In this document: positions 62,296 to 64,000 of the stretch, one piece after another
Position numbering within the stretch: the first letter of the stretch is position 1
Layout: each line of letters starts with the position of its first letter
Assembly (NCBI GenBank): GCA_947623455.1
Contig: OX392532.1
Span: 31,780,792-31,844,791, forward strand
Source of the DNA: Mimachlamys varia
Lineage: Eukaryota > Mollusca > Bivalvia > Pectinida > Pectinidae
DNA length: 64,000 bases
Direction of reading: 5' to 3'
Notes under the pieces: model-generated
What the model saw: the letters and a program-made list of their open reading frames with translations, nothing else
What the model was told of the DNA's origin: nothing
Databases searched by the model: none
Program-made: the position numbers and the translations under genes

Positions 62296-64000
62296 TTTTG
62301 CATGATCTGACTTTGAAAATTTAATCATACAATAACAGTGTGGCTGATTTTTATCCTGCTACTTTATTTGGTAAGCATCAGAATTTAGAAGAGTTCAGTT
62401 CCATTCAATATGCACCTGACTGGGCTGTTAGAAGTTGAAGATTATTTGTGACGTCATATTTTCTATGAAATTTACATTGCCGTCAATGGGGGACGTCTAG
62501 ACTGGCTACCAACCCAATTTTTTTTATGGAGAATTGCTCTACTGAATTTTAGTACTAGCTTAGCTCCCCCTATTTTGAATACTTAGAAATATATATTTTG
62601 TGTTATGTATAGGAACGGGCTTGATATAAGTTGTATAACTTGTGCCATATCCTGTTGCATTTAAAGCAATAAAATGTGTTTAAATACCCCCCCCCCCCTA
62701 TTTTCAAACATAGAATCAGACATCCAAGTGATCAAAATTATTAGACATTTTTTTTCTAAATAATTCAAAATCTGTACTGGGTCGCGACCAGTTACCGTGA
62801 TTTTTTCGCTGTTTTTTGGCATTTGTTCAAAAACGAACCAACCGAAAATGTTCAAAATCGACATGAATAATCTCTAGTGTCTTACCTTTGAGTTACAAGA
62901 GTCATCTACCAATTTTTGTAGTTATATGCCAGTCAGGCGACGGATATTTCGACCTCAATTTGGTATGCGTTTGCAACGTCGACAAGACCAGTTACCGTGA
63001 TTTTGATATTTCACTGAACGATGTTTACTAGAAGCTGCATAAACCACCAAAATGTTGTGTAATAGAAAGATGTGTTTGTAGTGTATATGTTACGCTGATT
63101 TAATAAATATTCTACTAGTATATTTTGATATTTCAGCAGTTAATCTCAGGGGCGAATCTCGGCGGTATTTTGAGATCGATTTACCACGCGACCACAAAGA
63201 CACACGCCACCCTATACTATATTCCGTGATATAGACCTATACATTTGTATTTTATTTGGCGCCAAATGCCAGAACGAGGTTACTTTCCAAACCAAAGACT
63301 GAAAATCGCATAAGGTCAGTAGGATTGAAAGTCATTTTTCTAACTTACATATTATTATCATAAAGTTCTGCCAGATAAAACATTAGTAAACCCAACTTGT
63401 GAATATTTTTTGCCAAAATGCTGTATGCTATAAAATGTTAGATAGCTCAGTGTTTGGTCAACAATAATATACGTTAATTTACCATATCAATGAATCAGAA
63501 AATAATTATGAAAAAAACAAAAAACGAAACGCATCAAATCACCATTATAGAAGAAAAATAGCAACAGAACAAAAGATCGGCGCGAATCGCCAGGACCCTC
63601 ATGCCATTTTCATCGGTGTATACCAGGCACAGTAGAGTTGCTTCCCTTTGATTTGATAAAACATGGCCTTTTCCACTGGTAAATTAATTTAGTCTGCAAT
63701 GGATAATAAATTCGTATTTGTCACGCTGAAAAAGCAGCTGATGATCTAAATTGTGTAAATATTTTTTCGCCAACTGTTGAATTCTAATCAATATATTAAA
63801 AACAGACAGGTTGCCGTCTGTTCTGGAATCTTATAACGAAATCGATGTATATATTTAAAAAAAAAATAATAATAGAACTAAAAATAATACTAGAAATGTA
63901 TGTGAGACATACATGCCCCCTTCCCCCATATGATATTAGTTCTTCATGCTTATTACGTATGTAAAGTTTGATGACAATCGGATCAGTACTTATTTAAATA
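62296..64000. other. Right-edge region, no recognisable exon
   Basis: If the plus-strand first exon is real, this is its first intron. It holds the dispersed repeat and two copies of GACCAGTTACCGTGATTTT (62787 and 62986, about 200 bp apart). The minus ORF at 62661-62864 has no coding character. Confidence 0.5.
62515..62755 (+). repeat. Dispersed repeat, longer copy
   Basis: TTTTTATGGAGAATTGCTCT, CTACTGAATTTTAGTACTAG and AATCAGACATCCAAGTGATC in the same order as 26252-26400. A C run lies at 62688-62698. Confidence 0.65.

Overview
This is a eukaryotic, AT-rich window made mostly of introns and dispersed repeats. Its main content is the 5' part of one long gene on the minus strand. The predicted protein belongs to the TMEM132 family, single-pass neural membrane proteins. 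I place the organism in the molluscs, most likely a bivalve. The grounds are an invertebrate-type TMEM132 protein, short tRNA-headed SINEs with the GGAGGAAA/CCCGGAGAAAACC core, many short palindromic elements, and tens-of-kb introns. The species call is inference.

Gene layout, read right to left. A TATA-like box lies at 58236-58244. It is followed by a 5' leader with three upstream ORFs and a signal-peptide exon at 58007-58064. Exon 2 (49084-49936) is large and carries the conserved N-terminal region. Exon 3 is at 41928-42077 and exon 4 at 7445-7646. All splice sites are canonical (GT..AG), and the phases join exactly (1, 2, 2, 0) into one open frame of 421 codons. The rest of the gene (Ig-like domains, transmembrane helix, cytoplasmic tail) is not visible and should lie beyond position 1. 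Introns 1-3 are about 8.1, 7.0 and 34.3 kb.

Repeats dominate the remainder. A roughly 90-bp foldback element flanked by TTAA-like ends occurs about 16 times, all left of 41.8 kb. Two different tRNA-headed SINE families share one central core. One SINE copy contains eight identical 50-bp tandem units. There are several long hairpins (best at 19023-19215), a 35-bp minisatellite (9670-10395), a C-rich minisatellite (24841-25888), a roughly 107-bp tandem array interrupted by another element (21760-22830), and several MITE-like families. Two inverted copies of an 86-bp repeat lie in introns 1 and 2, on either side of exon 2.

The right end (58.3-64 kb) is intergenic or the start of other genes. 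A small region at 61.9-62.15 kb looks like a compact divergent promoter. It has an E2F-like site, three ACGTC motifs and a plausible plus-strand first exon with a donor site. A minus-strand ORF of unknown identity starts on its other side. I see no bacterial features, no CRISPR array, no rRNA and no free-standing tRNA.
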